Part shown: piece after piece, positions 14,101 through 27,500 of the stretch | Position numbering within the stretch: position 1 is the first letter of the stretch | How the letters are laid out: every line of letters begins with the position of its first letter | From: Paramacrobiotus metropolitanus | Lineage: Eukaryota > Tardigrada > Eutardigrada > Parachela > Macrobiotidae | Direction of reading: 5' to 3' | Assembly: GCF_019649055.1 (NCBI RefSeq) | Contig: NW_026570297.1 | Span: 186,001-250,000 of the forward strand | DNA length: 64,000 bases | Notes under the pieces: model-generated | What the model was told of the DNA's origin: nothing | What the model saw: only the letters and a program-made list of their open reading frames with translations | Database searches by the model: none | Program-made: the position numbers and the translations under genes

Positions 14101-15025
14101 TGACGGATGTCGAGTATCTGGCCGCCTTCCGCACCGTCATCATGCCCATTGCCGAGGAATTCTCGCCGGATCTGGTCATGGTCTCCGCCGGGTTTGATGC
14201 CGCTGCGGGACATCCCCCGCCCTTGGGCGGTTACCAAGTTTCCCCGGCCTGTAAGCGTATACCAAAATTATCTGCATTTTAGGGAAGAACTAGTTACTCG
14301 GCGGCATCTGTAACCGGCATTTTTGTTGTAGGTTTCGGCCAAATAACGCGGTTACTGGGAACGTTAGCGGGCGGCAAAGTGGCCATGGTGTTGGAAGGCG
14401 GTTATGATTTGGCGGCCATTTGTGATTCAGCCGAGGAATGTGTCAAGGCGTTGTTAGGGGATCCGGCACCACCCATCCGGGAGGAAGTCCTCGTTAGCAA
14501 GCCCAATGTCAATTGTGTGGAAAGCCTCGAGGAAGTCATACGAATCCAAAGTAAGTCAAACGATTAAATTACAATTAATTTTTTAACATATCTAATACTT
14601 TTAGTGCTTTATTTTACTATATACGAGTATTAGCAATTTTACCTAATACAGAATACTCGTATCAGTCGTAGGTGAGATTTTGCTTACCTTGTGTTTACTG
14701 GATTTTTAATCCTCAAAAAAGCAGAGCATATTTTTTCTGTCATGCATAATTTCTACCGTATCATGCATGGGATGATTAATAACCGATACGGATTAATATG
14801 AGTTTATTGCGAGTTGGAACTGTAAATTTTTTTGCAGTGCGATTTTGGCCCTGTCTGAAGCGGACTGCCGGCACAGTCGGTTGGTCTTTATTGGAAGCGC
14901 AGCAGCGTGAACGCGCCATGCAGTCTCAGCCGGAACCGCCCACGGGCGCCATGGCTTCACTATCTGTGGCCGCTATTGTGGGAAGTACCACTCGCGAGGA
15001 GGAACCCATGGATCAGGACAAGTGA
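5173..15025 (+). CDS. HDAC4: Class IIa histone deacetylase (HDAC4/5/7/9 type)
   Basis: Fourteen coding exons: 5173-5212, 5580-5912, 7817-7949, 8029-8135, 8794-8961, 9732-9841, 11111-11354, 11930-12616, 12847-13098, 13169-13326, 13713-13768, 13826-14250, 14332-14550, 14838-15025; 1039 aa, all phases agree. The N-terminus has a glutamine-rich coiled coil (exon 2) and the [14 protein letters not shown] region that in the family precedes MEF2 binding. All three classical 14-3-3 sites are visible: [19 protein letters not shown] and GRAFSSP. The C-terminal half is the deacetylase domain, with class-specific zinc ligands ([23 protein letters not shown]), catalytic [18 protein letters not shown] and [10 protein letters not shown], and a terminal MASLSV export-like motif. 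The family represses transcription as a signal-controlled nuclear/cytoplasmic shuttle. The residue that is His in vertebrate class IIa enzymes is Tyr here (LEGGYDL). The start is the first ATG after the acceptor at 5159; the second ATG, in exon 2, would drop about 27 residues. Confidence 0.95.
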
Positions 15026-15480
15026 CCGATCAATTTTCACCAAAACAGAGATATCTAATCAAATTTTCTAACCAGATGCGACTATACAAAGATTGAAATG
15101 GAATTTTTTTGATTTTTATTTCTTTTGAAAGAAAGCCCTGTTTTATTGAATTGTCTTTATATCCGCAAAACACGTCAAAGACAAGTCCATTACACTTTTT
15201 TACAGTGTTTTTACAGTATTATTTCACGTTCTCTTGTTTTTTCTCTCTTTATCTTCGAAAAGAGATTGTATGTTTTTTTTGCCAATTTTCTTAGCGTTTA
15301 TGATACTAGCCGTCATCGCATGCTGCTCTTTCTGGCTCCGCTTTCTTCTGATTTTTCTTGCTTATTCAACGAGAATTTGCAATTTAGCACAAAATGATTT
15401 TTTTGGTTTACTGCATGTTTTATTGTTTTGAGTTTCTTTCAAAACGTACTGTGTACGTACCTAGTCAAAAACTGCCTGTA

Positions 15481-15486
15481 AATAAA
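15481..15486 (+). terminator. Candidate poly(A) signal of the HDAC gene
   Basis: First AATAAA after the stop codon, about 455 bp downstream. The 3' UTR is AT-rich. Later AATAAA copies occur near 15590, so the exact cleavage site is uncertain. Confidence 0.4.
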
Positions 15487-18400
15487 TCAGCACTGAATTC
15501 ACTGTTTTTACGACAAACGTTGGGTGAGATACGGTGGCATTACAAAAATGAACCAAAATTTCTAGGTTCTTCGTGTATCGCACGAAAAATAAAACCAATC
15601 ATCTACTTAAACGCAAAAATATAAAAACTAAATTTTCGTATGGTAAAAACCAAATGAATGAGTAAGTGCATTATTCGTAAACAATGTATAAAATTTAAAA
15701 TGCAAAAGGTAAGAAAAAATAATGAATTAAAATATTTTTACAGATTTGACACTAATTTTTTACATATTGCGAGTATGAAATTATGAAACTATTAAGAATG
15801 TAACGGTGCAATATAATTACGTCGTCGATGACATCTGTGGCTGAAGCGCAAGCGCAAATATTTTGCGCTTTCCCAATTAAGACAATCGATTAGAACACCG
15901 CCGCAACCGCAGAGCGATTAATCAGTGTCGGTGTTCTGATTGCGCGCAAATTATCTGCGTCCGTTTCCCACGCCGGTTCCAGTTGACTGTTCTACTGCTG
16001 CTGGTTTTTTTCTGTGCTGCCGAGTATCCAACGCGAATCTTTCTTAATTGGCCTTCAGTGGGCGTGGCCCATGCCGTATATATGTACGGCAGTCACAGTA
16101 TGTTGTTGTGATTACGCACGGTGTATTTAAAAGATTTGACTGATTTGGACAAAGTACTGCAGCGTTACAGTAGGAGATTTGATCCACAATCAGCCGGATT
16201 GTAGCGGCATTACACAAAGGATGCCAGCTTAGAAATCCCGCCGTGCACCGGCAACCTTGTCGCGGTTGAATTGGTTGGAATTAAATTATACCGACAATAA
16301 CACAACGTAATATGGTCTGTGACAGTATCGCTGTACGCAGATTAGCCGGCGAATTTAAAGATTAAGCTTATGTGTCAATGATACAGAATAACCGGATTTA
16401 TGCATTAAAGCATAACGTACAATGTTGCCGACGACAAATTGCACGACGACACTCGAGCGAAAGAGAACAAACAAAAACTCTCGGTGGATTGCGTGTACAA
16501 TACATTTAAATGCGTAAAACGCATGAAAAAAGGTTCTACCGATTTTCGACAAACAGTATACGAGTACAGTTCGGACAGGGATTTGTGAAAACTAATTAGA
16601 AATGCCAGAATACCATGATATTAAAAGTAAGATTGGTAAATAATTATGGTTTTGTAAAACTTGTCTAGCTCATCGAATTACAATATGTATATTACAATTA
16701 TACCAAACAGTCAAATTATTTCCATATAATAATCGGGCATATATTTCATTTACAAGTAAGCTGCACGTTTTAAGAAACTCATGTTTATGAGTTTTAACTA
16801 ATTAATTAATTGCAGTTTTTTCTAAGAAGTGTACGAAAAACTAGCAGACCATCCTGCGGTTGCAAAAATTGTAAATAAGTAAAAATGGTAAACTGCAATG
16901 GTAAACCGAAACCGACATTATTAGCTAACAAAAAACTTCGCCGGTACGAAAAGCTATGGGACTACCTAAAAATTTGCCTTATCAAAATTTAATTTTATGC
17001 CAACAAAAAGTCTATAAATCTGGATTAGAGAGCGATAAAAGTTTTTTGAAGCATTTTAGCACTTCCTGACATACACTGCAGTAAGTGCACAGAAAGCAGC
17101 TGTTAGAAAAATACACGGTCACGAAAAGTTGTGGCACCTTGCAGCGCCGTAAAACTACGCAGTGCCGGAAGGCGAATTACACATTAGCGAAACACGTTAC
17201 ACCAGATTCATTTGCCGGCCATCACTCACGTATTGTTTGGCAACTTGGCGTAAAACATTCCTGGCCGGGCTATATGGTTAGAACTGATCGAAGTGATGTT
17301 CTGTCCAACATCTCAAACAGTTTGATTGGCTGCGATGGCAATCACGGCTTTAACTCCTTTTAGAGCTTTTTAAAGCCACACCACATTCCGATTGTTAGCA
17401 AATGGACGGTTATTTATGAAATGCCGGAACATTATCGGATGAAAAGGTTAAGATGCATGCATGATGAAACTGCCGGTTAGAAATCGGATTGGCCGCTTTT
17501 ACAAAATAAATTCGACTATTCATTGTTTTGCTATGTTATTAAAGTTCGAAGAACAAAATCAATTTACCAAACTGGTTCTAGTGATTATTATATGTAATTC
17601 AACCATTGTGCTTCCGCCTAAAAATATTTCGTGGTATTTACCAAGAATTATAATTTTTTATCAACAAATTTTTTATGGACTTGAATGATTATGTATTTTT
17701 TACGTTAAAAACCTTTTACTTATAATGTTATTAAATGATGTTATTAATTCACGTTATTTTAGGAGTGAACCGCATTTTAAACTAAGTATTTTCAAACTAA
17801 TACCAATTTTCGACAGTATTGCAAAATTTTTTGTCGAGATAATTGCAGCGTGCAACAAGATCTAATTAACAAATTATGGAGTGCACATGTTTCCGCATTT
17901 TGCCAAATGCTGACAAAAAAATGCGACCAGTTCCGATGGAATGTAGGCTAAATGAGCAAGGCGGTAAATTTTCACCGGCAATTACGAGTATTATCGATCG
18001 ATTCGTATGTACATTGTGCATCGTACAATATATGCCGCATCGCTGAAAGTGTCAGTTGGTAACGTTGGCCAATCACAGTGCATGGGGCTGACCATTCTAC
18101 GCAAGACACACTTTCCTACCTGACCAAATTCATATCCGGCAGGCAAAATAACGCTAGACCATGAGTTTTTCGTTTTGCTCGGTAGTGTCGCGCGCGCGAA
18201 GACATTAGAAGAGAAACTGAAGAAGCATTTTTACCGGATGCGCTTCACTGACACCATCTCATCCGTCTTCTAACCTGTAACAAAAGCATTATTTTGACCC
18301 GTTATCGCACACCGCCGACAGCAGATTCCATCCCTGTTGCTAAATTTTTACGGATTACACATTATGCGGCATTCCTATTTTATATGGAATTAATCTGGAG

Positions 18401-18591
18401 TGAATAATTTGGCCAATTTGTCGGACATTTTTTGCATGTTAATATTGGATGATGTTAATTAGGATTATTAATATTTTCCGGCATCGTCGACCGCTGCGGG
18501 CACAATGACAAAAATAATATAGGTTGTTTATTGAGTGGGGGCGTTGCCCCTGGGAATATCGCACCTCCCAACCCCGCACAAACTTTTAACC
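15487..18591. other. Intergenic region between HDAC and furrowed-like genes
   Basis: No exon with recognisable domain content on either strand. The region is AT-rich, with short low-complexity runs and a GC-richer patch around 15850-16300 that could be regulatory. It probably contains the promoter and 5' UTR of the furrowed-like gene, but I see no single convincing core-promoter motif. Confidence 0.4.
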
Positions 18592-21500
18592 ATGATTTTT
18601 TGGAAAGTTTTATCAACGTTCATCATATTAATATTCAGTCGGATACATGTTTGCCATAGTAAGTGCTCTTCCGGTACATTTCAAGTGGCCTGTATTGATT
18701 GTTTTACTGCAGTTTATTTGTTAATCCTCGCGCATGCTTACGTACATGTGTTTTTCAAAATTTGATAATTTATTTCCGTTTTAATTAAATGCTGGTGAAA
18801 TTATCATATTTCCTTAGACAACAATCATGGAAACCGTCTGCACCTTGGAGGATTTCTTTATATTGTAATATGCGAACGAGGTGTTACAGGATAATTATTT
18901 AAATATTTTTCAGCGGCATATTGTGGTTTCCCCGGGACAGCGGTGAACGGGCGGGTGGGATTCTCGTCTGATACACTCAGTTCCGGCACCTTTGCCGCAT
19001 ATTCCTGTGATGATGGATACACGCTGTTAGGCAGCAAATCGCGTTACTGCCTGGATGAGGGCAAATGGAGCGGATCTCTTCCTGTTTGTGGTAAATAGAC
19101 CCTACTACTTCTCATTATTGGTATCCTTCTTCTCGATGTTTTGACAAACTTTTGTAACAGTATTAAATTTTTCAAAGGAGGATAAAATTAATAATTATTT
19201 AATAATACTTAGAGTGAAAATTTAAAAAACTATCATAATATAAAAAATGTTGTAACAGATAATGATAATTCTTGGAAAAAATTACAATAAGAGAGGTATA
19301 ATTAAAAGGTGATGGGAAATGTGTTTCAATAACAATGAGCGATAAATGAAAATCAAATTTTTCCCGATCAAGTCTTAGACAAGTAAGTATGCGGTTAAGT
19401 AATCATTATTGAGGTCAGATCTATTTTTAGTGTTTATATTTTTATTTTCTAATCCGCATGACCGATCGTGTTTATCCCGGCCCGATTGGATCAACAATGC
19501 CGGCGATGAAAATTATGCTTAAACAGATATAATATCAGGCGACTGCGCATTGCATTCAGTCTGCGCTGGTTTATGTAACTGACGCTACTTCAGGGTCACT
19601 TATGTTTTTTAAGTCAGTTCCGGAACTGTTGCCTCAAGTAGTGCATTTTTGTCACATATATGCGCAACACTGTGCCGTATATGTTGGATACTTATTTCAT
19701 CACACACGGCGCACAGTACTTGTTTGCTCGTTAAAAAACGGTTATTTGACAAAGAATGGCCAGTTCTATTGCTAACACGAACGCTCAAGTGGACCAACAA
19801 ATATCTTATACGCGTTTGCATAAAAAGATCAAACCGCATTGGTGCGATAAAAGGCGTAAACGCGAAGATGCGAGTACATCTAAACCATAAAATAAAATTT
19901 TAAAAATTCGCTGCGATTATATTCGCATTCACCGTAGTTTTCGATCAAGAACAATTCAAAATTACGATTACATAAAACTGAAAAGAAATTTGGAATATCT
20001 CCGAAAATAATGAGAGCCTCACTGCGAATAATAAGGACCTCAATAACACACGTACATAATTAGAAAGCTTTTAGTTTACCAGCGAAGGAGCTTCCGACGT
20101 AATGTTATATGGGCCATTCTTGTGAAAATAAAAGCAGGATAAAATGGAAAATTATATTTTATATGTTTTTCTTTAGAACTTTAAGTTTCAAAGGTTGATA
20201 AAGACCATGGTGAAGTTTGTTCTGACTTAGGCTTTCATGTTATAAATTTTAATTAATGTTAATTTTATTTGTCGCATTTGTTGGTATAATACAGATAGGC
20301 TGCAGGCTCGTGGGCCAGGAGCGCAATCTTCTATCTTCTATTAAGCAGTATTTGTACGTTTATGGATTGATATTGTTCTGATTAATTTTGTTAAATAGCG
20401 CTTTCGATCTACATATTACTTTCAGTCTGCTGAATACGTTTTAGTCTGCTGATCGCCTACATAAATCCTTATCCAAATATTTGTCCGAAAATGAAAGAGT
20501 TTTGACAACAGTTTTTGTTGCATGAATAAAAGAGTAAATTTCTGCTCTGATGAAGGTCGTCAGTGATGAATTAATCGATTAATCGTAAACCAATAATATG
20601 CTCAGCTACAGTTGCCAACCACAATGGCGTTGTGTGTACCTGTATATACGTTTTTTATGTATAACGTGTCTGTATTGCAGTGGTGAATGTAGCGTTAAAT
20701 AAACCGGTTAACGCATCCAGTTCAGCGGATGGCGGTGCCGCGGAGCATGGCAATGACGGAAATGTGGATAATCGGCACAGAAAGCAGTTCTGCGTGGAGA
20801 CGCAGCGGGAGGATCATCCCTGGTGGCAGGTGGATCTGCTCGGCTTCTATGACATTTACGGACTGCACATTATTGGCAACGCCGATGCCGGTAAGCGCCT
20901 TATAATATTTCATTAAGAAAATGAAAAAATTAATAAAAACATACAAAAATAAAAAGAAAACAAAACTGATGTGAATTTTTGTAATTTTGTATATTATTTT
21001 TGCAATTTAAGCAATAAATAAAGAGCTTATAATTTTACGGTTTTTCTGCCAACGCGGTATAAAACATATTTTCAAACAAAATTTAAATTTCCATGAGAAA
21101 AATTTTATCATTAAGCTCAATCGCAACAAAATATTTTCTACCGAGTGCAAATTTTCCTTATTACACTAATTTTAGTAATTGATAGATACAGGTATAAAAA
21201 ATTAAGCAAAGAAATTGCATTGTTATGCCTTCTCTAATGAGTACAAAAGTAGTGTATGAATAAAAAATTAAATTTTTCACTGTCGTATGTAACTGCAGTA
21301 GGTACGGATTAGAAGATGTTTTCAGTTTGAATTGGACTATTATCGAGCATAAAATTCAGATATATTGTCCCCATTATTATGAAATTTTTCATCTCCGAGT
21401 AAACATGAATGCAACTGTGACTATTATGAAGCCAACGAGGATTCTGCTGGTGTTGTTTGGTTGTATAGTGCACCGCGGTAGCAGGTGATGCGTAACAGTT

Positions 21501-24500
21501 CTCAGCTCATTTTACCTGCGCGCGTGTATAGAGGTCAGTCGCACTGGGGGCTACTGAATATGACTGCAAAACGATCGATACCGGCCCCACATTATTACGC
21601 GAATATATACCGACTGTGAGTGGCGCTGATAATCGGTTCCATACACCTATACATATATGGTTTTAGGAGATTATATTTCCGTGCGGAACATAAACATTTT
21701 CCACAATCTATTGATCGGTGGCCCTGTATTAAGCCGGAGCTATTGTATTTGATTTTCCTTGTAACTGTGTTGCAGATGCCGGTCGAACGGTGGGGAATAT
21801 TCAGATTAGAGTGGGAAACAGTACATATGCTGCGGAGAATAAGCTCTGCGCCTGGATACCGGAAGCCCTAGGTAAAGTTAGGATATATGCATTAGCGTCA
21901 AGGATGCTTCACCCGAAAGCCAGTAATATCAACACTACTTTTGTTGACAATTCCATTGATAAAGCGATCGCGCTCCGCTTTCCTATGCTTAAAGTTGTAC
22001 AAGCTATAGTTTTTAATTTCTTATTTATGCTGGAACTTATTTTTCACTGTGCTTGCAGCAGTACATTAATTCACCATTTTATTCCGTACAGTGCTGATAT
22101 CGATAACTACTTTTGTCAGTTCAGTTAGAATAAAATCCCAAATGAAATTATTATGCAACAAGATAGAAAATTAATGAATAACAAAAGCATGATCACCAGT
22201 TATCCACAAAAATAAAATTTTTCTGTCACTTCAACAATGGTAAACGTGCATGTCAAAGCAGTTTTCTTTACATTATAAAGCAGCCACTTGAGTTTTCGAA
22301 CAGTCCGGATATTTGTCTTTGAAATTATGTAATCGCTTTATTAGCTGAACTATTTTGACTCTCTTGTGGTTTTACCTTCGACTTAACCTAACACGGTGTA
22401 ATTTAGCAACCAGTCCAGCTACTTAATTTAATTTTTATTGGAAAGTTGCTCATAATTTTCATGCATTTTAATTTTAAGACCCAAGCGGTAGCTATAAAAA
22501 TTTCAAACTATCAGTTCTTTAAATGCAGTGTGCGATGTGTTCCAAGTTCGCAGGGTCAGAGAATTTTCTCACGAACACAGCACAGACTGCATTGTGCTCT
22601 GTGTTCGAATGCAGCGTAATCGTTCCACATAAATCACCAAGTATTGTCAAATTATCACTTTTATTGCTGTAAATGCATATATGCCGAATTCCATAAAAAA
22701 TCTGCTCATATTTCTTATATCAGAAAAAGAAAACTCTTCCAGCTACCGGTACAGAATATTGAAAAGTTTCTTTTTACAGACCCGTCCGCACCGCGGGAAA
22801 TACAGTGTGCAGTGCCATTACGTGGACGTTTTGTCAGTATTCATTCCGGGGACGCGGATACCGTTCTCTCTTTCTGCGAAGCCCAGATATTTTCCTCGCA
22901 AGGTACAGATCTATCACGAGAGACTACAGTCAAAGGAGTAAATGCCAGTGTTAAGCAGTAATAGAATTAACTGTTTTCCATAAAAAAATTCCCACCGAAA
23001 GAGTTTATGTCATATAACTGATCATTACATCTGCTTTTCTTCTTTGTGTTTCTCTAGAATTGCCAAGTCTCAAGTGTCCAGTGCAGTCGGCACAGACCTA
23101 CGTCTTTCAGCAGCGTTGCTACGATGTCCATGTGGAAGCGCGAACCAATCAGGCTAAAGCCGGCAAGAACTGCCAGGATAACAGCGGGACTCTCGTCACA
23201 AAGGTCACCGCTGCATCGCAGCAGTTTTTAGCCGGAATACTCAAACGGTTAGAGAACAGCAAACTCCTTTCGACACCGGCCAATGTCTGGATGGGCTTAT
23301 CACGGAATCTGGGAGCGCAGCCGTGGTTCTGGCACTGGCCTAACAGTATGCTGCTTTTTTCAGTTGGCAGTGTATATAAAAATAAACTAATAATCAAGAG
23401 TACTAATTTAAGTCGCCAAAATAAATTGTAAAGACAGCATGCACTGTTCACTATTGATGTATACGACTTTGTGACACTGTACTACATTAAAATTACTGTG
23501 TTGCTCAGTAAGCGGCGAAGGTTTTATTATGTTGCTGTATCTGCAGATGCTTCGCTCAACGAAACATTCTGGGGAGACGGGCAACCTAATGAGTAAGACG
23601 CTATATACGGGATAATAAATCCAAATAAGACACGACCGCAATATTTTTCTTGCAACAGGTTTGATAGTCGCGCTCAAGTTTGTACAGCATTCAGTAGCGA
23701 AATGGACTATAAATGGAACGATCAGCTGTGCAATGTGGAAGCCAATTGGATATGTCAATATGGTAATGGACAATCAAACAGTTTATGACTAAAAATAATG
23801 ATTCTGCGTTCGTATCAGCGCACAGATTTTCTACGATCAGAATACAAAAAAACCAGGTTTTCAGTTTATCTGCGAAATGTTGAGATTTTTTTAAATGCTG
23901 ATTCCCGACTTGCTGATATAATTTTGGTATTCGCATTAACTGTGAAGATGTAAAAAAATTCATTAGCAAAATTAGATTATTAAAATTTTGTTGTTTAGCT
24001 TCTGCTTACTTTTTATAACAATTTTTGTTCGATATGGGTAATTTCACAATGTACACCATTTTCCAGATTTTGTGCTCGCACGTACGCGTGCTATACTTCC
24101 ATTTTCAAAATCTCAAATTATACATAGATCCCGTCAGCTGTGGAAGCCCAGAAATTCGGCCGAATTCCACGATAACCGGCAAAAAACCCGGCTCCAAAAT
24201 TGGCGAGACCATTGAATATCACTGCGAAGTGGGTAATCAGATGATTGGCAGTCCTAACCGGACCTGTCTCCGCGATGGCAATTGGGGACCCACGGAAGCG
24301 GCAGTCTGCCGATACGTGGATTGTGGCGAACTACCCAAGGTTAAGGATGCCGTGACCTTCTTACTACAAGGCCGCACCACGTACGGCGCAGGGGGAGAAT
24401 ACGCGTGCGCCGGAAATCTGTCGTTAATTGGCAGCTCCCGAGCGTACTGTACCGGGGATGGATGGTCCGGTGCGCCACCGGAATGCCGCTGTAAGACTAA

Positions 24501-27500
24501 TCCATTTATCTTTGCCTGTCATGCAATAATTATTTTATCACTTAATTTAATAATTTAACTGATTCGTTGTCAATTTACTGCAGCAAATATTGTAAGAGCT
24601 TAAACTATAAAAAACGAAGATGCTTATTTCTTTTCTTTCGAGATAAAAAAGTTGATTCCATCAACATATTGAACGGTTTCATTTTCAAAGCCATTTTCTC
24701 AATCAATTTAACATGAATGATATTAATAATTTAAATTTTCGAATATTAAATAGATGTGAATTGCGGATTCCTCCCGGCCATTGCCAACGGTGCCGCACTG
24801 TTACTGGACAGTGGTACTTACTATAAAGCTCGCGCAAGATATGAATGTACGGAAAACTACACGCTGATTGGAACAACCATGTTGACCTGCAACGAAAACA
24901 GCTCCTGGAACGACAGTATTCCCCTGTGCAAATTAAAGGAATGCCCGCCGGTGCCGCCGTTAATCAACGGCCAAATCAGCGGCTCCAATTACTCCCTGGG
25001 CAATCAGTTGACCTATGCCTGCAACGAAGGATATTACTTGTCGAGTGACGTGCCCAGTACGCGTCTGTGTCTGATGAATCAGCAGTGGAGCACGGAAGCA
25101 CCGACATGCATACGTAAGAAGAATTGAAAAATTAAGTATTTCATGTACTATAGTTTGAAAACTTTGCATGAAGCTCGAAAATCTTGAGAAAGCTTGCAAA
25201 TCTGGAATGCCACTTTAAGGAACAAATTGAATTGCTTTACGTACGCTGCTTTTTTCAGTTGCCAGTGCATATAAAAATAAACTGACAGTCAAGAAAGCTA
25301 AATTAAGTCGCCGAAATAAATTATAATGACAGTGTCACAACATTGCGCACTACTGTAGATTGTAGAACTGTACGATTTGTGACACTGTACTACAGATATA
25401 TATTGACTGTGTTGTGTAGTAAGCGGCAAAGATTTTATTGTGTTGCTGTATCTGCATTTTGTTTGACACAGAAATATTCATTCAACGATCTTATTAAATT
25501 TCATGGAGTTGCTCTTTTTTTAATCTAGCTGTTTTAGCCTAGCTAGTAGCTCCCTGTTTTGTTAAATTATTCAACTTTGCTACTCTTTGGTACTCGTTTG
25601 CTGCACTTTTGCTGAACTGCCTTTCGACTAAAATTTGGTTCACGTTAATTTTATGTGACCGCGATAATCGCAGCTGGGTATCGGATGTGAATATTAGAAC
25701 ACGTGCAAATGCATGCACGCCCGGATTCGGCAACATTTGTGTCGTGTCCTGGATTTGACCAAAAGGTCATTCACAGTTCATTCCCCTTTTTGCAGCGATC
25801 GATTGCGGCATGCCGGAGCAGTTAGCGAACGGGACGTTCTCATTGTTAAACGACGGGACAACGTACAATAAAACGGTTATTTACGGATGCGAGAGCAATT
25901 TCGCCCTGCATGGTGATCAGCAAAGGATCTGCACGCTGGCGTCCGTATGGAGTGGTACCGCACCCAAATGCATCGGTACAATTGCATTAGCAAGAACTCA
26001 CTTAACTGGAGCGTAATGGTTTTATTGCAATAAATAGTAGACGCATGCATAGACTGCGTACAGCCATTTTGAAATTGTTTTATGAATGCGATAGTAAAAT
26101 TAATTCGATAGCTCTTATAGTTTTTTTCTGGATATACTGTCCGAGATTAAATTATTATAGTTGGTGATTTCTGCAAATATTTTGTAGTGTCCAGCTGTAA
26201 AGCACCCGATCTGGATGATAATCAGAGCTTCATCACGGCGAATTTTAGCGTGGGGAATATTGTGCAGTTTGGCTGTAAAGCTGGCTACCGGGTGCAAGGT
26301 GTCCAGAACTATACGTGCCATCCGGATGGCTACTGGATCGGCAACAAGCCTATTTGCCATTTCCTGGACTGTGGACCACCGCCGGTCGTGAAACACGGAT
26401 CCTACCGCTCCTCCGGCCCCGACCACGGGCTGGGCACCATTGTGACGTACAGCTGTGACAGCAACACGACACTACTGGGTGACTCCGTAATTTATTGCAC
26501 GGAGACGGAGACTTGGAGCGGATATCCACCGACATGTGTTGGTAAGCAGTATTACCACTGAAACGAAACGGTTAATGTAGCAATCAGACCGATGTTAGTA
26601 CGAGTAGATTTTAAAGCTGGTAATTATCAACGGAGCATCATTGGGTTAGCTTTCGTATGATAGCGTTTTCGATCACAGAAGAATCAGAATGACGTATTTA
26701 ATTTTAAGTTATCCGAATTCCGTACATTCGTAACGCGAAAGCGCTTGACGTTTACACGAGAAAAGTGTAGAAAGTCGTAGAGAAAGGGCATCCTTATACC
26801 ACTCTCCGTTTGCAGTTGCTAATCTGCAAGCAAGAAAACTGTACAAAACATTTGACTGAGTTTGCAATAAAAAGCGTTTAAATGTAGACTGACTTTGAAA
26901 AATATTTTTACGTACATACTTAATTTTGTACTTTTTACAATTTAAACCGAGGGTTTACCTGATAAAATGAGCTGCAAAAAGCTCCGAACCTGGAGCGAGT
27001 ACTTTAAAGACTTTTTATATTTACCTATACCTGTTTGCACACAAATGTTTTGGGCAATGATTCCGCAAATTATTAATTTGCTGTTTATTATAAAGGTTGC
27101 GGTCCACCGGAGTTCGTCAACAAAGCCGTCATCCGCGGAGACGACTACAGCCTAAACGGAACGCTCGACTACGCTTGCGAACCGGGTTACAAGCTAATCG
27201 GGCTCACGAAACGAACGTGCCTTTTCCCCGGAAACTGGACCGGTCTGCCACCGGTCTGCACAGGTAAATGCACGGCCGACGTAACATTGTGTACTTGCGT
27301 AATGACCCTTTCAGGCGTAATGCGTAAACGGTCAGGCTCAGTATTTCGGTATGTTGCACAGAGATCACCTGTCCGCTTCCACCCGCCCCGGTCAACGGAA
27401 CGCTGAGCAGTCGGAAGCCGGTTAAGGTGGGATCAGCCGTTAAGTTCCTCTGCAATCCCGGAAATGTCGTCATCGGCCCATCCGAAGCCACTTGTGCGCT

